Below are positions 18,086-27,504 of a DNA stretch of 34,702 nucleotides, one piece after another. The notes below the pieces were generated by a model. It was given only the letters and a program-made list of their open reading frames with translations. It made no database searches and had not been told where the DNA came from. Numbering within the stretch: position 1 is the stretch's first letter; each line of letters starts with the position of its first letter. Source of the DNA: Psychrobacter sp. JCM 18901 (GTDB taxonomy: Bacteria > Pseudomonadota > Gammaproteobacteria > Pseudomonadales > Moraxellaceae); the NCBI RefSeq assembly GCF_000586435.1, contig NZ_BAWH01000029.1, forward strand, positions 1 to 34,702. Direction: 5' to 3'. The position numbers and the translations under genes are program-made.

Positions 18086-19019
18086 ATGGCAATTTTGGTA
18101 TATGCAGAACATGACAATGCCAGTCTAAAAAAAGGCAACTTTAAACACGATCGCTGCTGCTAAACAAATGGGTGATGATATCCATGTATTGGTTGCTGGT
18201 AGTGGTAGCCAAGCTGTTGCTGATGAAGCGGCAAAAGCAGAAGGCGTGACTAAAGTACTATTGGCTGACAACGCTGCTTATGAGCATCAATTGGCAGGTA
18301 ACGTGGCACTATTGGTTGCTGATATCGCTGGTGATTACAGCCATATCCTAGCGGCTGCGACCACGACTGGTAAAAACTTTATGCCACGCGTTGCTGCATT
18401 ACTTGACGTCAGCATGTTGTCTGAAATCTCAGGTGTAGTAGATGCGCAAACGTTTGAGCGTCCTATCTACGCAGGTAATGCAACGGCGACAGTGAAAACG
18501 ACAGAAGACAAAGTGGTACTAACCGTACGTACTACTGCGTTTGACCCAGTGGCAAGCGAAGGTGGTTCAGCTACTGTTGAAACTATCGATAACGTACAAG
18601 AAACTGGTAAAGCTAGCTTCGTTAACGAAGAAATGGCTAAGTCTGATCGTCCAGAATTGACGTCAGCTGGTATCGTTGTTTCTGGTGGTCGTGCATTGGC
18701 AAACGGTGAAAACTTCACCAAGTACATTGAGCCATTGGCTGACAAGCTAGGCGCTGCTGTTGGTGCATCACGTGCCGCTGTTGACGCAGGCTATGTACCA
18801 AATGATATGCAGGTCGGTCAAACGGGTAAAATCGTTGCACCGCAGCTATATATCGCAGCTGGTATCTCAGGCGCGATTCAGCATTTGGCTGGTATGAAAG
18901 ATTCTAAAGTCATCGTTGCTATCAACAATGACCCAGAAGCACCTATTGCTAGCGTTGCTGATTACTTCTTAGAAGCTGATCTATTCGAAGCACTACCTGA
19001 ACTTACTAGCAAGGTTTAA
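18086..19019 (+). CDS. etfA: Electron transfer flavoprotein alpha subunit (frameshifted near its start)
   Basis: EtfA binds FAD and pairs with EtfB. The corrected protein is 310 aa, starting MAILVYAEHDNASLKKATLNTIAAAKQ and ending EALPELTSKV. The C-terminal FAD domain shows VSGGRAL, VGASRAAVDAGYVPNDMQVGQTGK, PQLYIAAGISGAIQHLAGM and AINNDPEAPI. The frame breaks at an A7 run (18127-18133); six A give CTA AAA AAG GCA ACT. AAAGGA precedes the ATG at 18086. The stop codon is followed within 2 nt by a long palindromic repeat. Confidence 0.96.
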
Positions 19020-19020
19020 T

Positions 19021-19130
19021 ATATAGTCACAGAACTACTAAACGGCTACGGCGTTACTCTCCTTAGATGTACTACTTGTACAATCTGCAGTTGGCTGCCT
19101 TGTATTCGTTTTAGACTTCTTTGACTATAT
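19021..19130. repeat. ~110-bp near-palindromic repeat, copy A (after etfA)
   Basis: An imperfect inverted repeat is bounded by ATATAGTCA (19021-19029) and TGACTATAT (19122-19130) and centred on TGTAC-TACTT-GTACA (19068-19082). It starts one base after the etfA stop. The central ~60 bp resemble the element after groEL (33980-34085): GATGTACTA, GTACAATCT, CA-TTGG-TGCCT and the TTTTAG/CTTTAG end are shared. It looks like a member of a dispersed intergenic palindrome family. Confidence 0.8.
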
Positions 19131-19148
19131 CAGTAGTAGACAGATGAT

Positions 19149-19181
19149 AAAAAACCCACTATCAATTGGTAGTGGTTTTTT
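19149..19181. terminator. Terminator between etfA and the RNA methyltransferase gene
   Basis: AAAAAACCCACTA and TAGTGGTTTTTT form a stem with a one-base bulge around TCAATTGG. A and T runs on both flanks make it suitable for both convergent genes. Confidence 0.75.
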
Positions 19182-19223
19182 ATGCTTAATAAATTAGGCT
19201 TTAATAACAGTTATAAATGCATG

Positions 19224-20018
19224 CTAAGAGTATTGTCTTTGGCGTAAGGTCTCATACAGACATAAAGACCCTGCAATCGCTACATTTAAGCTCTCTTGAC
19301 CATTTGGCTGCGGTAAAGCGATAGGCGTGGCACATTGCATCAAATCGTCGCTAACGCCTTGGCCTTCGTGACCCATAATCCATGCCACAGGCGCAGATAA
19401 ATCGTGCTCGTAAATGATAGTATCTGTATGTGAGCTAGTCGCCAAAAGCGGCACTTGTACGTGATCTAAAATATCTTGCGTACTCAAGCCCTCATAGATA
19501 GTCAGGGCAAACTGTGCACCCATACCTGCTCGTAGCGTTTTGGGAGACCACGCTTGAGCAGTCGCACTGGTACATAAGATATTGCGGATACCAACGGCTG
19601 CAGCTGTGCGTAGTAGCGTACCAACATTCCCACTATCCTGCACGTCGTTCAAGATTAAGCAGTCCTCATCGATCATCGATAGGCTAGGCGTTGGTACTTT
19701 GATTATCGCCATGATATCGATGCCAGTACCCAAGCTACGAATACTCTCATAAAGTGCGTCTGACAAAGTAAGAATAGGCGTATAAGTGGGCAGGCGAGTC
19801 AATACCTGCTGAACTTCAGGGTGGCTACGCGCTGACTCAGACAGTAGTATCTGGACGAAAGGATAGTCACTACGCAGCGCAGCATCTATCAAATGGACGC
19901 CTTCTATGACTGTCTGACCGTTCTTTTTACGCTGGCGTGCTTGGGACAACAGTGCTTTTACAAGCTTCACGGTTGTGTTCTTATCTGAGGTAATCAGCTC
20001 GGTGGGATTTAATACCAT
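19224..20018 (-). CDS. TrmH/SpoU-family RNA 2'-O-methyltransferase
   Basis: This 264-aa protein has the trefoil-knot SAM-binding fold of SpoU methyltransferases. All three motifs are visible: DVQDSGNVGTLLRTAAAVG (motif 1), WIMGHEGQGV (motif 2) and ALPQPNGQESLNVAIAGSLCLYE (motif 3). The N-terminal ~95 residues form a substrate-binding domain (RQRKKNGQTVIEGVHLIDAAL). The target could be 23S rRNA (RlmB or TsnR-like) or tRNA and cannot be told from sequence. The frame is intact. It is transcribed in the same direction as fbp, ~105 bp downstream of it. Confidence 0.9.
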   Translation of the reverse strand: MVLNPTELITSDKNTTVKLVKALLSQARQRKKNGQTVIEGVHLIDAALRSDYPFVQILLSESARSHPEVQQVLTRLPTYTPILTLSDALYESIRSLGTGIDIMAIIKVPTPSLSMIDEDCLILNDVQDSGNVGTLLRTAAAVGIRNILCTSATAQAWSPKTLRAGMGAQFALTIYEGLSTQDILDHVQVPLLATSSHTDTIIYEHDLSAPVAWIMGHEGQGVSDDLMQCATPIALPQPNGQESLNVAIAGSLCLYETLRQRQYS

Positions 20019-20123
20019 AGTGGATCGCTTAGAGAAGAGTAAAGGAGTCGTTTAGATAACCAGCAAAATATCTATTATTAATTTAGCGTTCTGCTGACTT
20101 TTCTTAACAGGTGCGTTAATCAA

Positions 20124-21109
20124 TTATTTTTCAGAGTAATTGACGTGTAAGTCTTTCACATAATTGACTTCGTTTTTACTACCGAGTACTACAGGAACAC
20201 GCTGATGAATATCAGTCGGTTCGATATCTAGGATACGGTTGACAGCGTCAGTCGCACCGCCACCTGCGCGTTCAATCAATAAGCTCATTGGGTTGGCTTC
20301 ATACATCAAGCGTAGTTTGCCTGCTTTATGAGCGTATTTGGTATCAAACGGATAAGTGAACAGACCACCGCGGCATAAGATACGATGGACGTCACCAACC
20401 ATGGCTGCTACCCAGCGCGTATTAAAATCGCGTCCACGTACGCCTGTTTCACCAGCGATAAGTTCATCAATGTACTGTTGCATCGGTGCACGCCAGTAGC
20501 GATAATTTGAGCTATTGATAGCATATTCGCTTGTATCGACATCGATTTGAACATTGTCTTCTATCAGCACATAGTTTTCAGTCTCTGGGTCTAAGCTAAA
20601 CATCACGACCTTGTCTGCGATGGTTAATGCCAGTACCGTAGAGGTGCCATATAACAAGTACCCTGCTGCTAACTGTTTGTTACCTGCCTGTAGATAGTCG
20701 CTGTTTTCACTGGTTTGACCTTGACGCTCATACGGCAAAACAGAAAAAAATCGTACCTACTGCCATATTGATATCGATATTTGATGAGCCATCTAATGGG
20801 TCAAACAAAACTAATAGACTACCATCGTCATTAGCAGGGGTCGCGTCATCGAGCTCTTCTGAGGCAACACCAGCACAATGGGTATTTTTTTGCCAATGCA
20901 TCTAGCAATAAGTCATTGGCCAGTACGTCTAGTTTTTTCTGATCTTCGCCTTGGACGTTTTGATTACCCGCTTCGCCCAAAATATCTGCCAGAGCGCCTT
21001 TTCTGAGCAACTGTGAAATCGTCTTACCGACATCAGTGACAGTGGTAATCACGTCGTTAAGTGCAGGGCTAGTGGCATGTTGGTTTAGATAGTCTGCTAA
21101 GGTCGTCAT
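20124..21109 (-). CDS. fbp: Fructose-1,6-bisphosphatase class I (two frameshifts)
   Basis: Fbp removes the 1-phosphate from fructose 1,6-bisphosphate in gluconeogenesis. The corrected 327-aa protein begins [15 protein letters not shown]. It contains GVASEELDD, the metal and substrate motif [64 protein letters not shown] and [16 protein letters not shown]. Two T/A runs each hold one base too many: 20885-20891 (GCA AAA AAT ACC HCAG region) and 20744-20750 (ATT TTT TCT, giving [15 protein letters not shown]). With both corrected, the three pieces join into one frame. It is divergent from pyrB. Confidence 0.95.
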
Positions 21110-21498
21110 AAGGCTTCCTAATAAATGGTATGGAAAGTAAAAGAACGGATAGGTGTCAAAGTAAAGAAATGGGTGGCGTTTCGCACACCTGAAATAGGTA
21201 AATTCTTAAATAGCTAATACGGCATCTTTGTCCCGACCACAAAATCGGCTACACTATATCTATTGTTATTCATTTATAGTTTTGTCAGAATTATTCTCTA
21301 TGAGAATACAGCATGTCTACTCACGCTTTCTGATTGTCTGCTGAGGCTATTTTTCGGTCGAATTTGATTACGGTAAATTGTAGCAAATAAGCGTCAAAAT
21401 GTCCTTTGTATCTATGCCTATCAGTGATAAATGATCGAACAAAGATGAATAAGTGATTACTATAGACTCATATAAACCCACAATAAAGACTCGCCATT
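21110..21498. promoter_or_regulatory. Divergent fbp-pyrB intergenic region
   Basis: This 389 bp must hold promoters for both genes. On the plus strand TTGTCA is followed after 17 bp (GAATTATTCTCTATGAG) by AATACA. The spacer overlaps a perfect 6-bp inverted repeat, ATTCTC-TAT-GAGAAT (21293-21307), which could be an operator. I see no pyrimidine-type attenuator (no T-rich terminator) before pyrB. All of this is weak. Confidence 0.35.
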
Positions 21499-22574
21499 AT
21501 GTCAAATCCTATCGATAGTAGCGCTACACAACCAGTCTCACCGACTGATTATGCAAAATTTGATCCCAGTACGATTCATCAAAGGCTCAATACCTCATTG
21601 AGTCGTCCGCAGCTCAACACCGATGGCAGTATTAGGCATTTCTTAGGTGTTGAAGGGCTTAATAAAGCACAGCTCAAAGCTATTATCGCAAAAGCAGAGA
21701 CTTTTTTTGATGAAAACGGACAGCTAATCAATCGTCCTGAGTTAGACGGCTATACGGTCATGAATTTGTTTTTTGAACCATCGACGCGTACACGGACGAC
21801 ATTCGAGGTGGCAGAAAAACGCTTGGGTGCTAATGTACTCAATATCGATATCGAACGTTCTAGTACCAAAAAAAAGGTGAGAGTCTGCGCGATACATTGT
21901 GGAATTTACAGGCAATGACCGCGGATATCTTTGTAGTACGCCATTCAGCATCAGGTGCCGCGCATTTTATGGCGACAGAAGTGACGCCTGATATCGCTAT
22001 CATTAATGGTGGTGATGGCTGGCATGCGCATCCTACTCAGGGAATGCTCGACATGTTGACTATTCACCGTGAAGCGCCGCGCCCATTTGAAGAGCTGTCT
22101 ATCGCAATCGTTGGTGATATTAAGCACTCACGCGTGGCACGCTCTGATATCAGTGCATTGCAAACGCTAGGTGTGACAGACATTCGTGTTTGTGCGCCGC
22201 GCACTCTACTGCCAAAAGGTATTGAGCGTTTCGGTGTACAAGTATATGAAAACATGGACGAGTGTGTCACCGACTGTGATGTGATCATGGGATTAAGAAT
22301 ACAAAATGAGCGTATCGGTTCGCCGCTCTTGGCATCATCAAGTGAATACTATAAGCATTATGGGATCACACCAGAGCGGGTAGCTCTCGCTAAGCCTGAT
22401 GCATTGGTGATGCATCCGGGGCCGATGAATCGCGGTGTTGAGATTGCCTCTAGTGTGGCTGATGGCGCACAATCCGTTATCCTAAAGCAGGTAAATAACG
22501 GCATTGCCATTCGCATGGCAGTCTTATCACTTGCGATGGAAGGTCAACGCGCTCATCAAACGGCTGGCAAGTAA
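21499..22574 (+). CDS. pyrB: Aspartate carbamoyltransferase catalytic subunit (frameshifted in this sequence)
   Basis: PyrB condenses carbamoyl phosphate with aspartate, the committed step of pyrimidine synthesis. The carbamoyl phosphate motif [54 protein letters not shown] and [13 protein letters not shown] are all present. An A8 run at 21868-21875 (six expected) breaks the frame between RSSTKK and [19 protein letters not shown]. Corrected length 357 aa, including a ~30-residue N-terminal extension before [10 protein letters not shown]. The next gene, a dead dihydroorotase, indicates the Pseudomonas-type enzyme in which PyrB and PyrC' form a dodecamer, with no pyrI. Confidence 0.95.
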
Positions 22575-22632
22575 TAGGCTGCTGAGCGACTTATTCTCAT
22601 TTATTTAATTTTATTGATACGGTAATAACGTT

Positions 22633-23843
22633 ATGTCTACCATGCTTAATACGGATGCACCCATTCTTGACCATTTACCAAAAGCATTTAAAGATGCATT
22701 GCCGCAAACCACAACAGAAAAACTATCTACACTCGATTCTGACCGTGAGATGTGGTTATTACCACCACTAGTAGATCTATGCGCGCGCCTGCGCGAGCCA
22801 GGCCAGCAGCAACATGGTACGCTAAAATCAGAAGGCAGCGCTGCTCGTGGTAATGGCTTTTTGCATGTAGTCACACCTCCTGACACCAATCCTATTTTAG
22901 AAAATGGCTCACTTTTAAAAGGTTTACGTGAGCGTGCCTTGAGTGATGGCGGTATTTACTTGCATATTTTGGGTGCATTAACCACAGGGTTAGAGGGCGA
23001 ACGACCGTCTAACATTGCAGGGCTTAAAAAGGGCGGCTGTATCGCAGTATCTAATGCGCGTAGACCTTTTCGCAATGACTTAGTATTGCTACGCACATTA
23101 GAATATGCAGCAACCTTTGGCATGAAGGTATTCTTTTATCCTGATGAGCCAAGTCTGTCTGGAGACGGTGTGGCACATGAGGCTATATTGCTTCTTATCA
23201 TGGTTTGCAAGGGATTCCTTGGATTGCGGAAACTGTTGCACTGTCTACGCAGCTACTGATGGTTGAAGAGACCGGAATCGCTGCTCATTTTAGCCAGTTA
23301 TCCTGTAAGTCTTCCATTGAGCTCATGCGCTGGGCAAAAGATAAAGGCTTGCCTGTTACGTGTGATGTTGCGATGCATCAGCTGTATTTAACTGATGACA
23401 ATCTTGAAGGCTTTAATGCTCAGGCATATGTGTTACCACCACTGCGTAGTAACACGGACCAGCAGGCAATCCGCCGCGGATTAAAAGATGGCACTATCGA
23501 TGCCATCTGTAGTCATCACGAGCCACTGAATAGTACCGCCAAAAAAGCACCGTTTGCTGAGAGTACGCCCGGTATCTCAAACTTCGATACGTTTATGGCG
23601 TTGGCTTGTCAGCTGGTAAATGACGATGTCTTAACACTCTCGCAATTAGTAGATAAAATCTGCCTGAATCCTGCAAAAATCGCAGGTATTAGCGAGCAGT
23701 ATGAAGCTATCGGCGGTGCAGTATTAGTCGATCCTAACCTTGAGTGGCAAGTAACGGCACAATCTATGCTATCAAGTGGTAAAAACACGCCATTTTTCAA
23801 TCAGCAGTTGCAAGGACGTGTTGTGGAGACATTCTTTGGCTAA
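22633..23843 (+). CDS. pyrC': Non-catalytic dihydroorotase-like subunit of aspartate carbamoyltransferase (frameshifted)
   Basis: This is a dihydroorotase-fold protein that lacks the catalytic residues. The usual DxHxHxREPG zinc motif reads VDLCARLREPG, so both histidines are gone; the usual TDHAPH reads SHHEPLN, losing the catalytic Asp. In Pseudomonas the equivalent inactive PyrC' is needed to assemble active PyrB, and the adjacency to pyrB (58 bp) supports the same role here. A true pyrC should lie elsewhere. The frame breaks at 23179-23182: GAGGCTATATT should be GAGGGCTATATT to read HEGYIASYHGLQGIPWIAE. Corrected length 403 aa. Confidence 0.9.
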
Positions 23844-23898
23844 TTTGCCCCAACAGGATGACCGTCTGCCGCCATCCTTGAAGGATAAAGGGGTTACT

Positions 23899-24384
23899 AT
23901 GAATGGTCAGCAAGAAAAATCGCTCAGTACGGCGAGCGAGTCTATCAAAGCGGTGGCCATTTATGAGGTAGTCAAAGGGGTTGGTGCGTTACTAGGAGCA
24001 GGGGCATTATGGTGGTGGCATACCAATCTTGAGCATTGGCTGACGACGGCAACGGTTACTTGGCAGCGCAGCTTCGGCCATATGCTTGCCCCGCAAATAG
24101 ACAGTGCCGTACGTATTGCTCAGCAGGCAAGTAAAAACTGGCCGATGTTTTTATTATTGATATTTGCATATGCCAGTTTGCGCTTCCTCGAAGCTTACGG
24201 TTTATGGCACGACAAAACATGGGCGTATTGGTTTGGGGTATTAGGCTACGGGGTATTTATTCCTATAGAAATATACTATCTGATCGTTAGCCCATTTGAC
24301 TGGTTTAAGCTTGGGATATTGGTTTCTAATCTGCTCATTATTATTGTGGTTTATCGCAATATGAAACGAAAGGGCTTGATATAA
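23899..24384 (+). CDS. DUF2127-family membrane protein
   Basis: The 161-aa protein begins [27 protein letters not shown] after AAGGATAAAGGGG. It has hydrophobic segments near 25-42 (GVGALLGAGALWWWHT), 84-104 (WPMFLLLIFAYASLRFLEAYGL), 110-128 and 133-152. The AYASLRFLEAYGLWHDKTWAYWFGVLG and IPIEIYYLI stretches are typical of DUF2127, a family of unknown function. It starts 55 bp after pyrC', so it may be co-transcribed; a terminator follows. Confidence 0.82.
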   Translation: MNGQQEKSLSTASESIKAVAIYEVVKGVGALLGAGALWWWHTNLEHWLTTATVTWQRSFGHMLAPQIDSAVRIAQQASKNWPMFLLLIFAYASLRFLEAYGLWHDKTWAYWFGVLGYGVFIPIEIYYLIVSPFDWFKLGILVSNLLIIIVVYRNMKRKGLI

Positions 24385-24401
24385 CGTTTAAATTTAAGTT
24401 A

Positions 24402-24441
24402 AAAAATCCAGCATAAGACAAGTATCTGATGCTGGATTTTT
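24402..24441. terminator. Bidirectional terminator after the DUF2127 gene
   Basis: AAAAATCCAGCAT and ATGCTGGATTTTT form a perfect stem around a 14-nt loop, with A and T tracts. It also serves the convergent antiporter gene. Confidence 0.85.
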
Positions 24442-24461
24442 GTGCCTGCTATATTTTTAGT

Positions 24462-25734
24462 CTATACGTCTACTGTTTTTTCATCCGTACGAATGCTTTT
24501 AGCGACTTTACCGACGCTTAGACCTTGTACCAAGATGGAGAATATCACCACTGCATAAGTGAGTGCCAATAGAATCTCTCGTTCGGCCCCGATTGGTAAC
24601 TGTAATACTAGCGCGACTGAGATACCACCGCGTAAGCCGCCCCATGTCAGGACCTTCCACGCGCCCGTAGGTAAATCAAGCTGACGGTGAAAGGTTTTGG
24701 TCGTCATGCCTACCACGATAAATCGAGCAATCAGCGCAATCAAAATCGTCAAACCACTAGCAATAAATAAATTGCCTGAATAAGCAATCATCACCACTTC
24801 TAGACCGATGAGCACAAACAAAATGGCATTTAAAATCTCATCAATCAATTCCCAGAACAAATCAATATAGTGCCGTGTCTTATCACTCATGCTAGCTCGC
24901 GACCACGATTACCAACCATTAGACCCATCATGACCATGGCGAGTGGCCTGATAAATGCCAATGACTGGCCAGCGCGTAGCCACCAATGACACCTGCTAAT
25001 GTCAATAGCACCTCTTCTTGATAGCTATCAATGCTTTTGAGCAAGTAGTACAAAATCGCACCAAGTACCAGTCCGAAAACAACGCCACCACCAGCTTCAA
25101 CCGCTAATGTATGTGCGACATAGTTGGCAGTAGGAATATCGCCGCTAGATAAAATCCCTAGCAATAAAACGAAGATGACTACGCCGATCCCATCATTGAA
25201 CAATGACTCGCCAGCGATGACAGTCTCGATACTCTTTGGAGCGCCTGCTGACGACAAAATACCCATCACAGCAATGGGATCGGTAGGGGAGATAAGCGCC
25301 CCAAATAACAGACACCAGAGAAACGGCAGGCCAAAACCGAAGAGCGGCAGCATAAAGTAAATTGCGGTCGCAATGAGCATCGCCGATATGATCGTACCAA
25401 GTCCAGCAAGGATGCCGATAGGTAACTTGTAGCGTCTTAAGTCACCAATATTGACGTGTAACGCGCCTGCGAATAGCAACATCGATAGCATACCGTCTAA
25501 GAGTACTTCGGTAAAATCAAGCTGCTCCAATAAACTGACTTCGTAATCGATTAGCTGATCAAACCCTAAAAAGCCCAAAAATATCGCACCGATTGACAGT
25601 AAAATAGAGATGACCATGACACCGATAGTGGTCGGCAGACCAATAAAACGGTGGTTAATATAAGTTAGTGAAGCAGTAATCGACAAAAATATGGCGCTGA
25701 TTTCTAGGATGGTGAGGCTGGTTGCAGATGCCAT
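24462..25734 (-). CDS. CPA1-family sodium/proton antiporter (two frameshifts)
   Basis: This belongs to the NhaP/CPA1 cation:proton antiporters, inner-membrane proteins with ~12 helices. Motifs: FGALISPTDPIAVMGIL, AGESLFNDGIGVVIFVLL (with the ion-binding ND pair) and LTWGGLRGGISVALVLQLP. Two one-base losses break it. At 24945-24948 GGCC should be GGGCC (SGPLAMVMMGLMVGNRGREL). At 24890/24891 one base is missing, joining GRELA to MSDKTRHYIDLFWELIDEILNA. Corrected length 424 aa. The literal ATG at 24890 is only an internal methionine. The short C-terminal tail (KSIRTDEKTVDV) leaves no regulatory domain. The ions carried cannot be told from sequence. Confidence 0.9.
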
Positions 25735-25888
25735 AAAAAGTAGGTCTCATATGAATATAAAAAGTATCTAAAGCGCAGGGCTTATAGGGACGTTATAAGT
25801 GTTGCTAGCTATAGGTATTGTGATTATAAGTAATGTGTTTATAAAGGCTAATATTGCCATCTATTTAAACAGTTAACTGGTCATATCA

Positions 25889-27504
25889 TTAACTAGACTG
25901 TGTCTGTAACGCTTGACGAATATTAGCTTCAAACTCACTGACATAATTAAAATGCTTGTGCTGCGCATCGTTATCAAGGATGAATTGCTTGGCTTGTTCG
26001 CACATAGCGACCAAATCATCGACCAGCTCTTGGTAATTTAAATTCTCTTCACCAGCTCGCTGAATTAGATGCAATTCATGTAATAGCGTTTGCTGCTGTG
26101 CACTGTTTACCCGTGCATAGTTCAGATTGACCATTGCCTGACATAATGCTTTTAAGACCATTAGGTCAGCAGCTGCATAACGACGTATCTCACCAAGTGA
26201 TACATTGATAAAATCAGAAATCTTTGGGATATGAGTGACTAGTGCCAATATGGCCAGTCGCTTCTGTTTGATAGTGGTTTCAGAGCTATCGTTAGTATCT
26301 GACTGCGGTATGTGAAAATGATAAGGGCTCGGTGGCTGACGACGCATCATAATGCTTAGACAGCTGGTTAGAGACTGGACGCAATTGACCGCAGTCTTTG
26401 GATCGTTGATACCAGGGGATAATGCCCGTACAGCAATCTCTGTCATCTGACCTAAGCTATAGGCAATGTCGTTAGAGTGCGCTAATCGTTGCTCAAGTCG
26501 TAGGCAACCTGCAAGACGTTGCCAAAACAGTCCATCAGGGCTCTCGGTATCACTGCCAGATGCGGTGTTGCTGTCTTCTGTTGGTTATTTGGATGAGATG
26601 CAGGCCGCTGATAAAAGTAACCAATGACGTTTTTGTCAGTGACGTAATTACCGAGGTTGACATGCATTTGTACCACGCCACCATAATCTTGTGACAGCGC
26701 AATCAGTGACTCAAGATAAATCTGCTGTAGATAACCTGAATTTGGTGAATAAATTGGCATAGCAGGCCAGTTCTGGAACTGCTCGATATCATGGTGCTCA
26801 GCATCGCGTTGATGTTGAATATCACATCGATCGTTATACCAATAGTAAATGTTTGCAATTGCATCGTTGCTAGCATTTTGAATGACGTGTGACGCTTGAA
26901 TGGCATGCACCATATGCTGTACAAAATAAACTAAGAGCAGCGCACAGATAATCGCCATGATAATAGCAAAGGTCACTGCCAATTGCGGCACACCAAAAGC
27001 TACGTCAGACTTATGGATAGACTTCAATACCAGTAAGCTATAGCTAAATGTACCGATAAAAGCGCCAAGGACAAACTGATTTGGAGTGTCGGTCAAAAAG
27101 TTACGTAGCAGTCTTGGACCAAACTGTGAAGATGCCATTGACAGGACGGCGATTGTAATCGAAAACGTCGTACCTGCCACGCCCAGTACCGCACCAGCGA
27201 TAGCAGTCATAATCGCGCGCGCCGCCTCGTCATCACCAGTAAAGGCGAAGGAGATCTCTTTTACCGTTTCACGATCAAAATGCTGATCAATCGCGACTAG
27301 CAAAGGAGCAAGCAAAATACCCACGATGACACAAGCGGTTGGAATAAACCAATAAGAGCCAATCAGCCACTGCCACAAATTATTTAAGCGATCAGGCAAG
27401 TCGGTCAGCGTTTGTATCGACCATAACTTAGTGAACTGTTTAAGCCTGTTTTGACCTGCATTGATCGTACGTGTCCAGACACTGTCTCCATCATTTTTAT
27501 TCAC
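25889..27504 (-). CDS. DUF2254-family membrane protein (frameshifted)
   Basis: DUF2254 proteins are predicted inner-membrane proteins of unknown function. Four hydrophobic segments lie in the N-terminal third (LIGSYWFIPTACVIVGILLAP; AIMTAIAGAVLGVAGTTFSI; FVLGAFIGTFSYSLLVL; LAVTFAIIMAIICALLLVYF). A soluble domain follows with MASSQFGPRLLRNFL and TEIAVRALSPGINDPKTAVNC. The frame breaks near 26490: one missing base in TTGAGCAACGATTAG (TTGAGCCAACGATTAG would read LSQRLAHSNDIAYSLGQMTE). Corrected length ~538 aa. The GTG at 27504 overlaps the upstream YihY-family stop as GTGAATAA, so I choose it over the earlier non-ATG start at 27558. Confidence 0.85.

Noticed and set aside
24462..24890. Separate small gene starting at the ATG at 24890
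   Set aside because: The sequence is the C-terminal part of the CPA1 antiporter; the ATG is the methionine inside GRELAMSDKTRHYIDLFWEL.
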